Positions 53,295 through 61,243 of a DNA stretch of 64,000 bases are shown piece by piece (position 1 is the first letter of the stretch; every line of letters begins with the position of its first letter). Origin of the DNA: an uncultured Candidatus Melainabacteria bacterium (GTDB lineage: Bacteria > Cyanobacteriota > Vampirovibrionia > Gastranaerophilales > Gastranaerophilaceae); assembly GCA_947570135.1 (NCBI GenBank), contig CANOTP010000001.1, forward strand, positions 248,001-312,000, read 5' to 3'. The notes beneath the pieces were generated by a model. That model searched no databases. It was not told the origin of the DNA and saw only the letters and a list, made by a program, of their open reading frames with translations. The translations under genes and the position numbers were made by a program.

Positions 53295-54536
53295 CTATTT
53301 ACAACTTATATAACCGTTTAATGCCGTATATGCTGCAACATAAGGTGAAGATAAATAAATATAACCTTTAGTATTACCTAATCGGCCTTGGAAGTTTCTG
53401 TTTTGGGTTGTCAAGCAAACTTCATCATCTGCTAAGATTCCTGCGTGGATTCCTACACAAGGACCGCAGCCGGGTGGTAGTATTGTTGCGTTTGAATCTA
53501 CAAAGATTTCTAACAAACCTTCTTGCAAAGCCTGTTTATAAACATCACGGGAAGCAGGGCAAATAAGCATTCTGACACCTTCATGAACTTTTTTACCTTT
53601 TAAAATTTTAGCAACCGTTCTCATATCTTCGATTCTTCCGTTTGTACAAGTCCCGACATAAACCTGCTGAACTTTTACATCGTTTAAGTCTTTTGCAAGT
53701 TTAGTATTATCAACGGTGTGCGGGCATGAAACGGTATGTTCGATAGTGGATGCGTCAATTTCAATTACTCTTTCATATACGGCATCACTATCAGGTTCGA
53801 TTTTTTGATATTTATCGCCGCGTCCACGAGAAATTAAGTATTCTTTTGTTTTTTCATCAGGTACAAATAAACCGCATTTAGCACCAGCTTCAACTGCCAT
53901 ATTAGCAAGAGTAAAGCGCTCTGCCATACACATATTGTCAATAGTATCCCCGCAAAATTCCAAAGCCTTGTATGTCGCGCCGTCTGCACCAATCATTCCA
54001 ATTAAGTGCAGCATAAGATCCTTAGAACATATGCCATCATTAAATTTACCCCTGACGACAATTTTGAATGTTTGAGGAACTTTTAACCAGGTTTTACCTA
54101 AAGCCATAGCAACCGCAACATCGGTTGAGCCCATACCTGTTGCAAACGCGCCTAATGCACCTGATGTACAGGTGTGGGAATCAGCACCCACTAAGATTTC
54201 TGTAGGGTTAACAAAAGTTTCTACCAAACGCTGGTGACAAACTCCCGAGCCGACTTCCGATAAAACAGCACCGTATTCGCGTGAAAAAACACGTAAAATC
54301 GTGTGCATATTTGATAACTCTTTTTTAGGACTCGGGGAAGCATGGTCAATAAACAGGATTGTGCGCTCAGGGTTGTTTAATTTGTCTTTACCGAGTTTTT
54401 TAAATTCCTGAACCGTTAAAGGTCCCGTACCGTCTTGTACCGCGCAAACATCAACTTTTGCGATAACAAGTTCGCCTGCTTTAACGCTATGTCCTGCGTG
54501 GTTTGATATAATTTTTTCTACTAAAGTTTGTCCCAT
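53295..54536 (-). CDS. leuC: 3-isopropylmalate dehydratase large subunit (LeuC family)
   Basis: Aconitase-superfamily isomerase of leucine synthesis. 413 residues, the shorter bacterial/archaeal LeuC-HacA type. The three Fe-S Cys sit in SCPHTVDN, CTNGRIEDMR and PGCGPCVG. FIDHASPSPKKE and VGADSHTCTSGALGAFATGMG are the conserved substrate-site stretches. No leuD small subunit lies alongside, so LeuC versus homoaconitase is not settled. GAGGGA precedes the ATG. Confidence 0.88.
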   Translation of the reverse strand: MGQTLVEKIISNHAGHSVKAGELVIAKVDVCAVQDGTGPLTVQEFKKLGKDKLNNPERTILFIDHASPSPKKELSNMHTILRVFSREYGAVLSEVGSGVCHQRLVETFVNPTEILVGADSHTCTSGALGAFATGMGSTDVAVAMALGKTWLKVPQTFKIVVRGKFNDGICSKDLMLHLIGMIGADGATYKALEFCGDTIDNMCMAERFTLANMAVEAGAKCGLFVPDEKTKEYLISRGRGDKYQKIEPDSDAVYERVIEIDASTIEHTVSCPHTVDNTKLAKDLNDVKVQQVYVGTCTNGRIEDMRTVAKILKGKKVHEGVRMLICPASRDVYKQALQEGLLEIFVDSNATILPPGCGPCVGIHAGILADDEVCLTTQNRNFQGRLGNTKGYIYLSSPYVAAYTALNGYISCK

Positions 54537-54600
54537 TTTATTTCCCTCATATTCTTATATTTTTATACTAACACAAAGTTAGAAAATCTTTACATCATCA

Positions 54601-54629
54601 TTGACATGATACTTTATTTGTGTTACATT
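54601..54629 (+). promoter_or_regulatory. Promoter of the rpsE operon
   Basis: -35 TTGACA (54601-54606), 17-bp spacer, -10 TACATT (54624-54629). About 130 nt of leader precede the rpsE ATG. Confidence 0.7.
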
Positions 54630-54634
54630 TACCC

Positions 54635-54767
54635 TTGTCAGAAGTTAACAGTCGAATACGATTTCAAAATAGCTCAAAAACAGCTTATGTTTTGGCGTAT
54701 TCTTTATATCGGGTAACCCAAAACCTGAAAATAAATGTTATTAAACAATTTTAGAAAGGTAAAATCA
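54635..54767 (+). promoter_or_regulatory. Structured 5' leader of the rpsE-rpmD-rplO-secY mRNA
   Basis: The long leader folds into a two-part hairpin: GAATACG (54654-54660) pairs with CGTATTC (54696-54702). Inside it CAAAA-TA-GCT (54665-54674) pairs with AGC-TA-TTTTG within 54682-54694, with small bulges. A weaker GGGT-AA-CCC element follows near 54711. No open reading frame accounts for this stretch. A candidate r-protein autoregulatory leader; no known leader family was recognised. Confidence 0.45.
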
Positions 54768-55424
54768 ATGGAAAACAATGAAGAATTAAAAGTTACTGAA
54801 TCTGTAGAAGCTGCAGAAGAAGTTAAAGCTGAAGAAACTGTTGAAGTTGTTGAATCAACTGAAGCTGTTTCTGAAGAAAAACCTGCTCGTGGCAGAAAAG
54901 GTCGCGGCAGAAGACAAAAAATCGAAACAACAGAAGAAAAACCTCAATCTGATTGGACTGAAACAGTTGTTCAAATCAGCCGTGTTACAAAAGTTGTAAA
55001 GGGTGGTAAAAAATTAAGCTTCCGTGCTATCGTTATCGTTGGTAACAAAAAAGGCCAGGTAGGTATCGGTTGTGCTAAAGCTGCTGAAGTTATCATTGCT
55101 ATTCAAAAAGCTATCGCTGACGGTAGAAAAAATGTTATCAATGTTCCTATCTTTAAAACAACTATTCCTCACCCAATCACAGGTAAGTCAGGTGCAGGTG
55201 CTGTTATGTTAAGACCTGCTTCAGAAGGTACAGGTATTATCGCAGGCGGTGCTGTTCGTTCAGTATTGGAACTTGCAGGTATTGAAAACATCCTTTCAAA
55301 ATCTTTAGGTTCAAAATCTCCGCTTAACGCAGCTAATGCTACTATAGAAGCTTTGAAATCATTAACTCCGTTTAATGATGTTGCTAAAAAACGCGGTCTT
55401 ACTATGGCTGAACTTTTAAACTAG
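54768..55424 (+). CDS. rpsE: 30S ribosomal protein S5 (with acidic N-terminal extension)
   Basis: 218 residues from ATG 54768, preceded by AGAAAGG; ATG 54735 is upstream of that site. Residues 1-62 form an acidic Glu/Val/Ala-rich extension ending in the basic [11 protein letters not shown], longer than usual for S5. The core is canonical: [35 protein letters not shown] and [20 protein letters not shown]. First gene of a detached part of the spc operon, with its own promoter and structured leader. Confidence 0.95.
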   Translation: MENNEELKVTESVEAAEEVKAEETVEVVESTEAVSEEKPARGRKGRGRRQKIETTEEKPQSDWTETVVQISRVTKVVKGGKKLSFRAIVIVGNKKGQVGIGCAKAAEVIIAIQKAIADGRKNVINVPIFKTTIPHPITGKSGAGAVMLRPASEGTGIIAGGAVRSVLELAGIENILSKSLGSKSPLNAANATIEALKSLTPFNDVAKKRGLTMAELLN

Positions 55425-55466
55425 TAATAAGTAGTATTTAAATTAAAATTATAAGGAATTAAAATT

Positions 55467-55658
55467 ATGACAGATAAGAAAAATGATATGATAAAAATTA
55501 AGCTTGTTAAAAGTTTAATCGGCTCTTCTGAGCACCAACGCAGAGTTGTTAGAGGCTTAGGCTTAACTAAAAAAGACCAAGTTGTTGAACACGCAGCTTC
55601 TGCTACAATCATGGGTATGGTTAACAAAGTTTCTCACTTGTTAGAAGTTGTTAAATAA
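55467..55658 (+). CDS. rpmD: 50S ribosomal protein L30
   Basis: 63 residues. IKIKLVKSLIGSSEHQRRVV, RGLGLTKKDQVVEH and IMGMVNKVSHLLEV follow the uL30 pattern. AAGGAA precedes the ATG. Lies between rpsE and rplO as in most bacteria. Photosynthetic cyanobacteria, as I recall, lack rpmD, so its presence is informative about lineage. Confidence 0.95.
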   Translation: MTDKKNDMIKIKLVKSLIGSSEHQRRVVRGLGLTKKDQVVEHAASATIMGMVNKVSHLLEVVK

Positions 55659-55709
55659 TTACTCAAATACTTAGATTTATTATAAATTACAAAGAAAGAG
55701 GAAAATAAT

Positions 55710-56159
55710 ATGTCAAATATAACATTAGAAGATTTAAGACCGGCTGAAGGTTCTACATCTAAATCTAAAAGAGTCGGTAGAGGACGTTCATCAGGACACG
55801 GTAAAACTTCTTGCCGTGGTCATAACGGTGAAGGTCAAAGATCAGGAAACTCTGCTAAAAGAGGTTTTGAAGGCGGACAAATGCCTGCTTACAGAAGACT
55901 TCCTAAATTGAAAGGCTTCCAGGTTTATAACAAACTTAACTATGCTCAAATCAATGTTGGCAGACTTGATGATTTAGGTCTTAAAGAAGTTTCTTTAGAA
56001 ACATTAAAAGAAAAATTAACAATTCATCCGTCTTGCGTGGGCTTAAGAGTTTTAGGCAACGGTGAAATTAAATCAGCAGTTACAGTTAAGGCAGCTTACG
56101 TAACTCCATCAGCTAAGGAAAAAATTGAAGCTGCCGGAGGAAAGGTTGAGTTAGTATAA
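55710..56159 (+). CDS. rplO: 50S ribosomal protein L15
   Basis: 149 residues. N-terminal LEDLRPAEGSTSKSKRVGRG and GRSSGHGKTSCRGHNGEGQR, then GFEGGQMPAYRRLPKLKGF, all typical of uL15. GAAAGAGG precedes the ATG. The TAATG junction overlaps secY by one base, so they are translationally coupled. Confidence 0.96.
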   Translation: MSNITLEDLRPAEGSTSKSKRVGRGRSSGHGKTSCRGHNGEGQRSGNSAKRGFEGGQMPAYRRLPKLKGFQVYNKLNYAQINVGRLDDLGLKEVSLETLKEKLTIHPSCVGLRVLGNGEIKSAVTVKAAYVTPSAKEKIEAAGGKVELV

Positions 56160-57499
56160 TGGCACAAAATTTAAAAATGCCGACAACTGATGATTTGATG
56201 TCAATGTGGAATGCTTCGGGTTTAAAGCAGAAGATTATTTTCTCATTGCTGATGATTGCTGTTTGGAGATTGGGTGTTCAAATGCCTTTGTATGGTATTA
56301 ATAACCAGGCGTTTGTCGCACTTGCTCAAAGTAATTCTTTAATAGGATTTCTTGACTTATTTTCAGGCGGAGCATTAGGTAAGGTATCTATCCTTGCGTT
56401 AGGTATCGGACCTTTCATCACTTCATCAATCATTGTTCAACTTGTTTCTGTAGTTATTCCTTCATTGGAAAAATTACAAAAAGAAGAGGGCGAAGCGGGA
56501 AGAAGAAAATTATCACAGTATACAAGAATATTTACCGTGGTATTGGCTATCTTCCAATCATTTGTATTTATGATGTATTTGCATCATGTACCGAACGCTA
56601 TTATGGCGCAGGTTAACCCTGTTGCGTTTTATGCAAGTTCAGTTTGCGTATTAACGGCAGGTGCAGTTCTTGTTATGTGGATATCAGAACTTATAACCGA
56701 AAATGGTATCGGAAACGGGGGTTCGTTGATAATCTTCTGTGGTATCTTATCGGGTATTCCGATATACGCATCAAATACGGCAAAAATTGTTAAAGCAAGT
56801 TCTCAAATGCAGCTCGGGTTAGTCCTTTTACTTGCAATATTTTTCCTTGCAATGGTTCTAGTTGTAATTATGCAGGAAGCTGTAAGAAAAGTTATTATAG
56901 TTAACCCGAAAAGACAAATCGGTAACAAGGTTTACGGCGGTATGAATTCGTTTATCCCGTTTAAACTTAACCCGGGCGGGGTTATGCCGATAATCTTTGC
57001 TATTGCGATTTTATTGTTCCCGTCTACGATTTTTGAATTGTTAAGGCAGGCAAATGTAGGGTCCGTTGCGTTTAACAATGTTATTGCAAAAATGGCTACT
57101 GTATTGAGTCCTAGCGGTGTTTGGTACTATGTGTTGTATGTAGGTTTGATTATTGCGTTGACATTTTTCTACGCATCAATTATGCCGAATATGCAGCCAA
57201 AAGATATTGCCGATAACTTGAAAAAGTACGGTTCATCAATTCCGGGTATTAAACCAGGCAGACCTACAGCAGAAGCTTTGGATAAAATTTTATCTAAAAC
57301 AACATTTATCGGAGCTATAGGTTTGGGGATAATCGCGCTTGTTCCGTCATTGGCAAGCGGTTTAACACATATCGAAACCTTGCAGGGTATCGGTTCTACA
57401 TCGTTAATCATTATGGTTGGTGTGGCACTTGATTTAATTAATCAGGTTAAGACACACTTGCTTGCAAGAAATTACGAATCTTTCCTAAAAGATATGTAA
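56159..57499 (+). CDS. secY: Protein translocase subunit SecY
   Basis: Channel of the Sec translocon in the cytoplasmic membrane. 446 residues with ten membrane helices. LFSGGALGKVSILALGIGPF (plug region), VVIPSLEKLQKEEGEAGRRK and the RQIGNKVYGGMNSFIPFKLN region are conserved. Ends with the loop PGIKPGRPTAEALDK and the final helices. Last gene of the rpsE-rpmD-rplO-secY block; adk and map, common followers, are absent here. Confidence 0.97.
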   Translation: MAQNLKMPTTDDLMSMWNASGLKQKIIFSLLMIAVWRLGVQMPLYGINNQAFVALAQSNSLIGFLDLFSGGALGKVSILALGIGPFITSSIIVQLVSVVIPSLEKLQKEEGEAGRRKLSQYTRIFTVVLAIFQSFVFMMYLHHVPNAIMAQVNPVAFYASSVCVLTAGAVLVMWISELITENGIGNGGSLIIFCGILSGIPIYASNTAKIVKASSQMQLGLVLLLAIFFLAMVLVVIMQEAVRKVIIVNPKRQIGNKVYGGMNSFIPFKLNPGGVMPIIFAIAILLFPSTIFELLRQANVGSVAFNNVIAKMATVLSPSGVWYYVLYVGLIIALTFFYASIMPNMQPKDIADNLKKYGSSIPGIKPGRPTAEALDKILSKTTFIGAIGLGIIALVPSLASGLTHIETLQGIGSTSLIIMVGVALDLINQVKTHLLARNYESFLKDM

Positions 57500-57514
57500 T
57501 TTTATAGATAATAT

Positions 57515-57547
57515 AAAAAAGCTCTCCGATTTTGGAGGGCTTTTTTG
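57515..57547 (+). terminator. Terminator of the rpsE-secY operon
   Basis: Stem GCTCTCC (57521-57527) with GGAGGGC (57534-57540), loop GATTTT, six A before and about six T after. Confidence 0.9.
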
Positions 57548-57757
57548 TTATCTTATGTTATTTGATGTTTTTAAGTAATCAGGATCATCTTTTGTTTTAA
57601 CGGTACAGGCTATTCCATTCGTCGTGGAATTACTGTTATCATTGCATTCTCTTGTTAAATTCGGCTATGCAGAACGAGGTTCTCCCATTGGTACAGGTTC
57701 CTCTATACCAACTAATAGTTGAAATGTAAATACGTCATATCTCAGTCTGTTTGGATG
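57548..57757 (-). pseudogene. C-terminal remnant of a type IV prepilin-like gene
   Basis: Read on the minus strand from about 57757, the frame gives HPNRLRYDVFTFQLLVGIEE, then an in-frame TAG, then PNLTRECNDNSN and GIACTVKTKDD before TAA at 57548-57550. PNRLRYDVFTFQL matches the (N)G...PN...DVF motif of the intact prepilins here, and the GIAC ending resembles their C-termini. No N-terminal helix or start remains. It directly abuts the secY terminator and lies just downstream of an intact prepilin gene on the same strand. Confidence 0.65.
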
Positions 57758-57891
57758 TATCTTATGAAGAGATTTTTAAGTTTAAGCTTTTAGTACCTAA
57801 AAATGAATTGATTCAAAAGATTTATAAAAGACTTGAAGCTTTAGATGAAACTAAACTAATGCTTGTTTATAATATTGTAAATGAATTGTAG
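57757..57891 (+). pseudogene. Short C-terminal gene fragment of unknown family
   Basis: Open frame without start codon or ribosome-binding site, reading DVSYEEIFKFKLLVPKNELI and ending KLMLVYNIVNEL before TAG 57889-57891. Looks like the end of a helical protein inserted next to the prepilin remnant. Stops one base before the convergent prepilin gene's stop. Could be chance coding. Confidence 0.35.
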
Positions 57892-57892
57892 A

Positions 57893-58615
57893 TTATTTTG
57901 TTGTATTAAGAACATATCTTGCGGCGGCTGAGGCGGGGGCAACGGTACCGTCATAAAATACTACAGGAAATACGTCTCCCATGTAATTTGGAGAGTTAGG
58001 TACAACACAAGATGCGTTAATATCTCGAGTGTGTGATTTTCCGTCTTTGCAACGAACTTCTTTATTTGGAAGACTTACTCCATTAACATCTATCCACCCA
58101 AGGCAATATCTGTGGAATTGTGTTTCTGTCATTCGTTGTTCTAATGTTTTGTTGCCAAGAGAACATTCTGTTGTTGGCGAGTGGAAAGCGAAGAAAGAAC
58201 CGTCTTTTAATTGGTAGTAGTATAAATTAACACCTCGCTCTTTAATTTCAGTATCTGAAGTTGTGCCTTTATTATATAAGTCTTTGTAATAAAGAGTGTT
58301 GTTGGCTGTTTTTAATTGTGTATAGTTGAAAATAGTAACTCCAGTCATTGTTCCATTAAATATTGCACAAACAGACATTGTAGTTTCAGGGTTATCTGTT
58401 TTGTTGCAGGCTTGCCCTGCGGAACCAAAGTCAAAATCATGTTTTGCGATATTCATTTTTACTGCCTGATTTAGTGAAGAAAGGGTCTTTTTGTATTGAG
58501 AACGGTATTTTGCACCGTTTGTGTTTGCAATCAGTGTCGGGATTGTCATTGCAGCAACTACGCCTATTATACCTAGGGTGATTAATATTTCAGCCAGTGT
58601 AAAACCTTTTTTCAT
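57893..58615 (-). CDS. Type IV prepilin-like protein without poly-G leader
   Basis: 240 residues. Starts MKKGFTLAEILITLGIIGVV, so the cleavable leader is only three residues and a good AAAGGGA site precedes the ATG. Glu +5 present, hydrophobic helix complete. The C-terminal domain carries Cys residues (ACNKTDNPETTMSVC, CSLGNKTLEQRM, RCKDGKSHT...CVVPN) and a GWIDVNGVSLPNKEVRC motif shared with the others. A minor pilin or pseudopilin. It provides the intact comparison for the poly-G-led copies. Confidence 0.85.
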   Translation of the reverse strand: MKKGFTLAEILITLGIIGVVAAMTIPTLIANTNGAKYRSQYKKTLSSLNQAVKMNIAKHDFDFGSAGQACNKTDNPETTMSVCAIFNGTMTGVTIFNYTQLKTANNTLYYKDLYNKGTTSDTEIKERGVNLYYYQLKDGSFFAFHSPTTECSLGNKTLEQRMTETQFHRYCLGWIDVNGVSLPNKEVRCKDGKSHTRDINASCVVPNSPNYMGDVFPVVFYDGTVAPASAAARYVLNTTK

Positions 58616-58701
58616 AAATATTCCCTTTCTTTTATAAATATATCACTATTATAATAAAGATAAAACTATAATAATATATAGATAGTGAAAGGTCAATAAT
58701 A

Positions 58702-58713
58702 TATGATAAAAAC
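58702..58713 (+). promoter_or_regulatory. Leaderless promoter of the XRE regulator gene
   Basis: TATGAT (58702-58707) followed by 6 nt (AAAAAC) and ATG 58714. There is no Shine-Dalgarno in the gap; a GAAAGG further up is too distant. Confidence 0.5.
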
Positions 58714-58935
58714 ATGGATAAAGACAGTTTTAAAAAAGAAATCGGGTTTAAGATTAAAGTTGAGAGAATGCGCAGGAAAATTTCTCAGGAAAAATTAGCG
58801 GAAATGGCTGATTGCAGTCTTTCTTACATAGGTTTTGTCGAGCGGGGCGAGATGTCTTTATCGTTATATAATTTTGTCAAAATATCTTCTATTTTAGAGT
58901 TGGATGTTGACGAATTTTTAAAAGAATTTGTTTAG
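58714..58935 (+). CDS. Small XRE-family helix-turn-helix transcriptional regulator
   Basis: 73 residues, essentially only a Cro/C1-type DNA-binding domain: GFKIKVERMRRKISQEKLAE, then ADCSLSYIGFVERGEMSLSL (recognition helix) and ISSILELDVDEFLKEF. Its target is unknown; it is divergent from the prepilin gene at 57893-58615, which makes that promoter one candidate. Overlaps the convergent mtaB by 4 nt. Confidence 0.88.
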   Translation: MDKDSFKKEIGFKIKVERMRRKISQEKLAEMADCSLSYIGFVERGEMSLSLYNFVKISSILELDVDEFLKEFV

Positions 58936-60215
58936 ATAAATTCCCCGTAAATTTTACCGTTTTCGTATTTTACCAGTTTTACGTTTTTGAGCGTGTTAAA
59001 CAGGTCTTCTCTGTCTGAAATTATTTGTACTGTCAGATAATTTCTTGTCATACCTTTTAGGTTACCTGAATTTTTTGCTCTGTGTTTTTCTATAAGAACT
59101 TCTTTTATTGAGCCGATGTTTTTTAGGATAAATTCTTCAAGTTTTTGTTTTGAAATTTCTTTTATAATTGTGGCTCTGCGGTTTTTTTCTACATCCGTGA
59201 CCTGATCCGGCAGTGATTCTCCGATTGTGCCTGCGCGTTTTGAATACGGAAATGTGTGAATTTGGGTTAAGCCTGAATTGGTCAGGTTTTTTCGAGTTAT
59301 TTCAAAATCGCCTTCGGTTTCTCCTGCAAATCCTGCTATTATGTCGCTTCCCAAAAACGGCAGGTCAAAAGTTTGATTGATTTTTTCAATTTGAGCAAGA
59401 TAGTCTTCTGTTTTATAGAATCTGTTCATTGAACGCAAGGTTTTATCATTTGCAGATTGCAGTGACAGGTGAAAATGCGGGCAGAATTTTGTTGATGTTT
59501 TTAAAAATTCAAGCATTTCGGGTGTGATTTCTGTAGGGTTCAGTGAACCTAATCTGTAGCGTTCGATTTTTGTTTTTGTTTCGATTTCTTTTAACAGGTC
59601 TAAAAGAGTTAACCCTAAATCCTTGCCCCATTGCCCGATATGGATGCCTGTTAACATAACCTCTTTAAATCCTGCATCCGAAAAATTATTGATTTGTTCT
59701 AAAATAAACGGGATATCTGCACTTCTGCTTTTTCCGCGAGCTTTCCAGATTATACAATAAGTACAGCGGTTGTCGCATCCGTCTTGGATTTTTAGGCTTG
59801 CACGGGTTTTTGTGGTGTCGGTTAATACTACTTTATTAAACTCTATTTGTTTTAGGATATCTTTTGCATGAAGTCTTACGTCAGAATTTATGTATTCATA
59901 GAGATGAAGTTTCTCATCGTTTCCTATAACATAATCAATAAAATCGTTTTTTAATAATTCTTCTTTTGCGATTTGAGCGTAACATCCTGTCACAACGTTA
60001 ATAATCTCGGGATTTTTATGTTTTGCTGCACGTAAAAGATAAAGTGCTTCGTTATCGCTTTTATGTGTAACCGAGCACGAATTTAAGATATAAATATCGG
60101 CATCTTCGGTGTCTGAAACTTTTTTTAACCCGTGAGATATTAAATTTTCTTCTATTATCGAACTTTCAAATTGGTTAGCTTTACAGCCCATTGTGTGAAT
60201 GTTAAACTTTTTCAT
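58932..60215 (-). CDS. mtaB: tRNA t6A37 methylthiotransferase MtaB
   Basis: Radical-SAM enzyme converting t6A37 to ms2t6A37 in tRNA. 427 residues. N-terminal UPF0004 domain with Cys11, Cys47 and Cys78 (HTMGCKANQFES, SCSVTHKSD, TGCYAQ). The radical-SAM cluster is CDNRCTYC (Cys147, 151, 154) and a C-terminal TRAM-like region ends the protein. MtaB rather than MiaB or RimO by the HTMGCKANQFES start. The gene has a leaderless promoter. Confidence 0.92.
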   Translation of the reverse strand: MKKFNIHTMGCKANQFESSIIEENLISHGLKKVSDTEDADIYILNSCSVTHKSDNEALYLLRAAKHKNPEIINVVTGCYAQIAKEELLKNDFIDYVIGNDEKLHLYEYINSDVRLHAKDILKQIEFNKVVLTDTTKTRASLKIQDGCDNRCTYCIIWKARGKSRSADIPFILEQINNFSDAGFKEVMLTGIHIGQWGKDLGLTLLDLLKEIETKTKIERYRLGSLNPTEITPEMLEFLKTSTKFCPHFHLSLQSANDKTLRSMNRFYKTEDYLAQIEKINQTFDLPFLGSDIIAGFAGETEGDFEITRKNLTNSGLTQIHTFPYSKRAGTIGESLPDQVTDVEKNRRATIIKEISKQKLEEFILKNIGSIKEVLIEKHRAKNSGNLKGMTRNYLTVQIISDREDLFNTLKNVKLVKYENGKIYGEFI

Positions 60216-60250
60216 TCTTTTATAATATAGAAAACAATTATTATTGTAAA
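60216..60250 (-). promoter_or_regulatory. Leaderless promoter of mtaB
   Basis: On the minus strand: -35 TTTACA (60245-60250), 17-bp spacer, -10 TATTAT (60222-60227), then 6 nt (AAAAGA) and the ATG at 60215. The clearest leaderless arrangement in the window, with no Shine-Dalgarno. Confidence 0.7.
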
Positions 60251-60342
60251 TCTTTCTTTACATATATTATAAATTTGGCAAAATAATTTACTTTCCGTTT
60301 TAAAATGTATATAATTAAAATGTGAAAGGTAAGGGTGTACAC

Positions 60343-61167
60343 ATGCATTTAAATTCAGTTTCATTAGCATCACAGAGTTTTGAAGGTAAGAAAAGGCCTC
60401 AACAAAAGAGAATGGTCGAAATTACTCCTGAAAAATTTGCTAATATGGATGATAGAGATTTAAAAATATTAGCTAATATCACAGCAGCAAATCAGGTAAA
60501 TGATAAAAAACACAGAAAAATAAACAATACAATGTTTGCATTATTACCAACAGCAGGCGGTTTAGCCGTATTGGCAGGTTCAAAAGGTTTGTCAAGACTT
60601 GGTAAATTAGGTGCTTTCTTTGGCGGTTCAATGGCAATGACAGCAGGTTTGTTTGCTGTTGATAAAATGCTTGACGGTAAAAATGCTTTAGAACGTAAAA
60701 TACCTAAGTTGCGAGAAGTCAGAGAAAAACATCCGATGTTAACTATGGGTGCTACTATTGCAGGTTTATTTGCTGCATTGACTCTGGGTGGACGCGGTCT
60801 TGTTAAGGCAGCTAATAAATTATTACCAAAAGTTACGGATACAAAACTTTATGCAAAAGTTGCTCCAAAAGTGACTAAAGGACTTGAAAGAGCTTCAAAA
60901 TTCTTAGACAATCATGCGGGTTTAAACAAAGTTTCAAAACTTGTTCATAAACTTCCGTCTTCAATAAAATCAGCAGCTAAGTGGGTCGCATCTTATTCTC
61001 CTGCCATTCTTGCAGGCGGAATTTTCGCTCATGGCTTAAACCATGTGAATGTACGAAACAGAGTTGCAATGGATAATTTTGTTCAACTTAAAGAAGCTCA
61101 AGAAGAAGTAAGACAAAATCTTATGGATAGCGAAATCGCTGACAGAATGGCAGCAGAAGAAGTTTAG
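60343..61167 (+). CDS. Hypothetical membrane protein
   Basis: 274 residues from ATG 60343 with AAGGG about 8 nt upstream; GTG 60322 is an alternative. Begins MHLNSVSLASQSFEGKKRPQ. Two or three hydrophobic Ala/Gly-rich segments (TMFALLPTAGGLAVLAG, GAFFGGSMAMTAGLFAV, LTMGATIAGLFAALTLGG) and one near residue 230 (YSPAILAGGIFAHGL), in a basic Lys-rich context. No family recognised; compositionally like the proteins at 9334 and 47937. Confidence 0.7.
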   Translation: MHLNSVSLASQSFEGKKRPQQKRMVEITPEKFANMDDRDLKILANITAANQVNDKKHRKINNTMFALLPTAGGLAVLAGSKGLSRLGKLGAFFGGSMAMTAGLFAVDKMLDGKNALERKIPKLREVREKHPMLTMGATIAGLFAALTLGGRGLVKAANKLLPKVTDTKLYAKVAPKVTKGLERASKFLDNHAGLNKVSKLVHKLPSSIKSAAKWVASYSPAILAGGIFAHGLNHVNVRNRVAMDNFVQLKEAQEEVRQNLMDSEIADRMAAEEV

Positions 61168-61190
61168 TTTTAAGCTTGAAAATATATATT

Positions 61191-61230
61191 AAAAAGTGTT
61201 TCGGAAATTTACCCGAGGCACTTTTTATTT
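61191..61230 (+). terminator. Terminator of the 60.3-kb membrane-protein gene, overlapping the next promoter
   Basis: 14-bp stem with two G-U pairs (61191-61204 with 61213-61226), loop AAATTTAC, followed by a T-rich run that merges into the promoter of the formyltransferase. Confidence 0.7.
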
Positions 61231-61243
61231 TATAATATTTTTT
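61231..61243 (+). promoter_or_regulatory. Leaderless promoter of the formyltransferase gene
   Basis: TATAAT (61231-61236) followed by 7 nt (A and six T) and ATG 61244. No Shine-Dalgarno is present. Confidence 0.6.
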
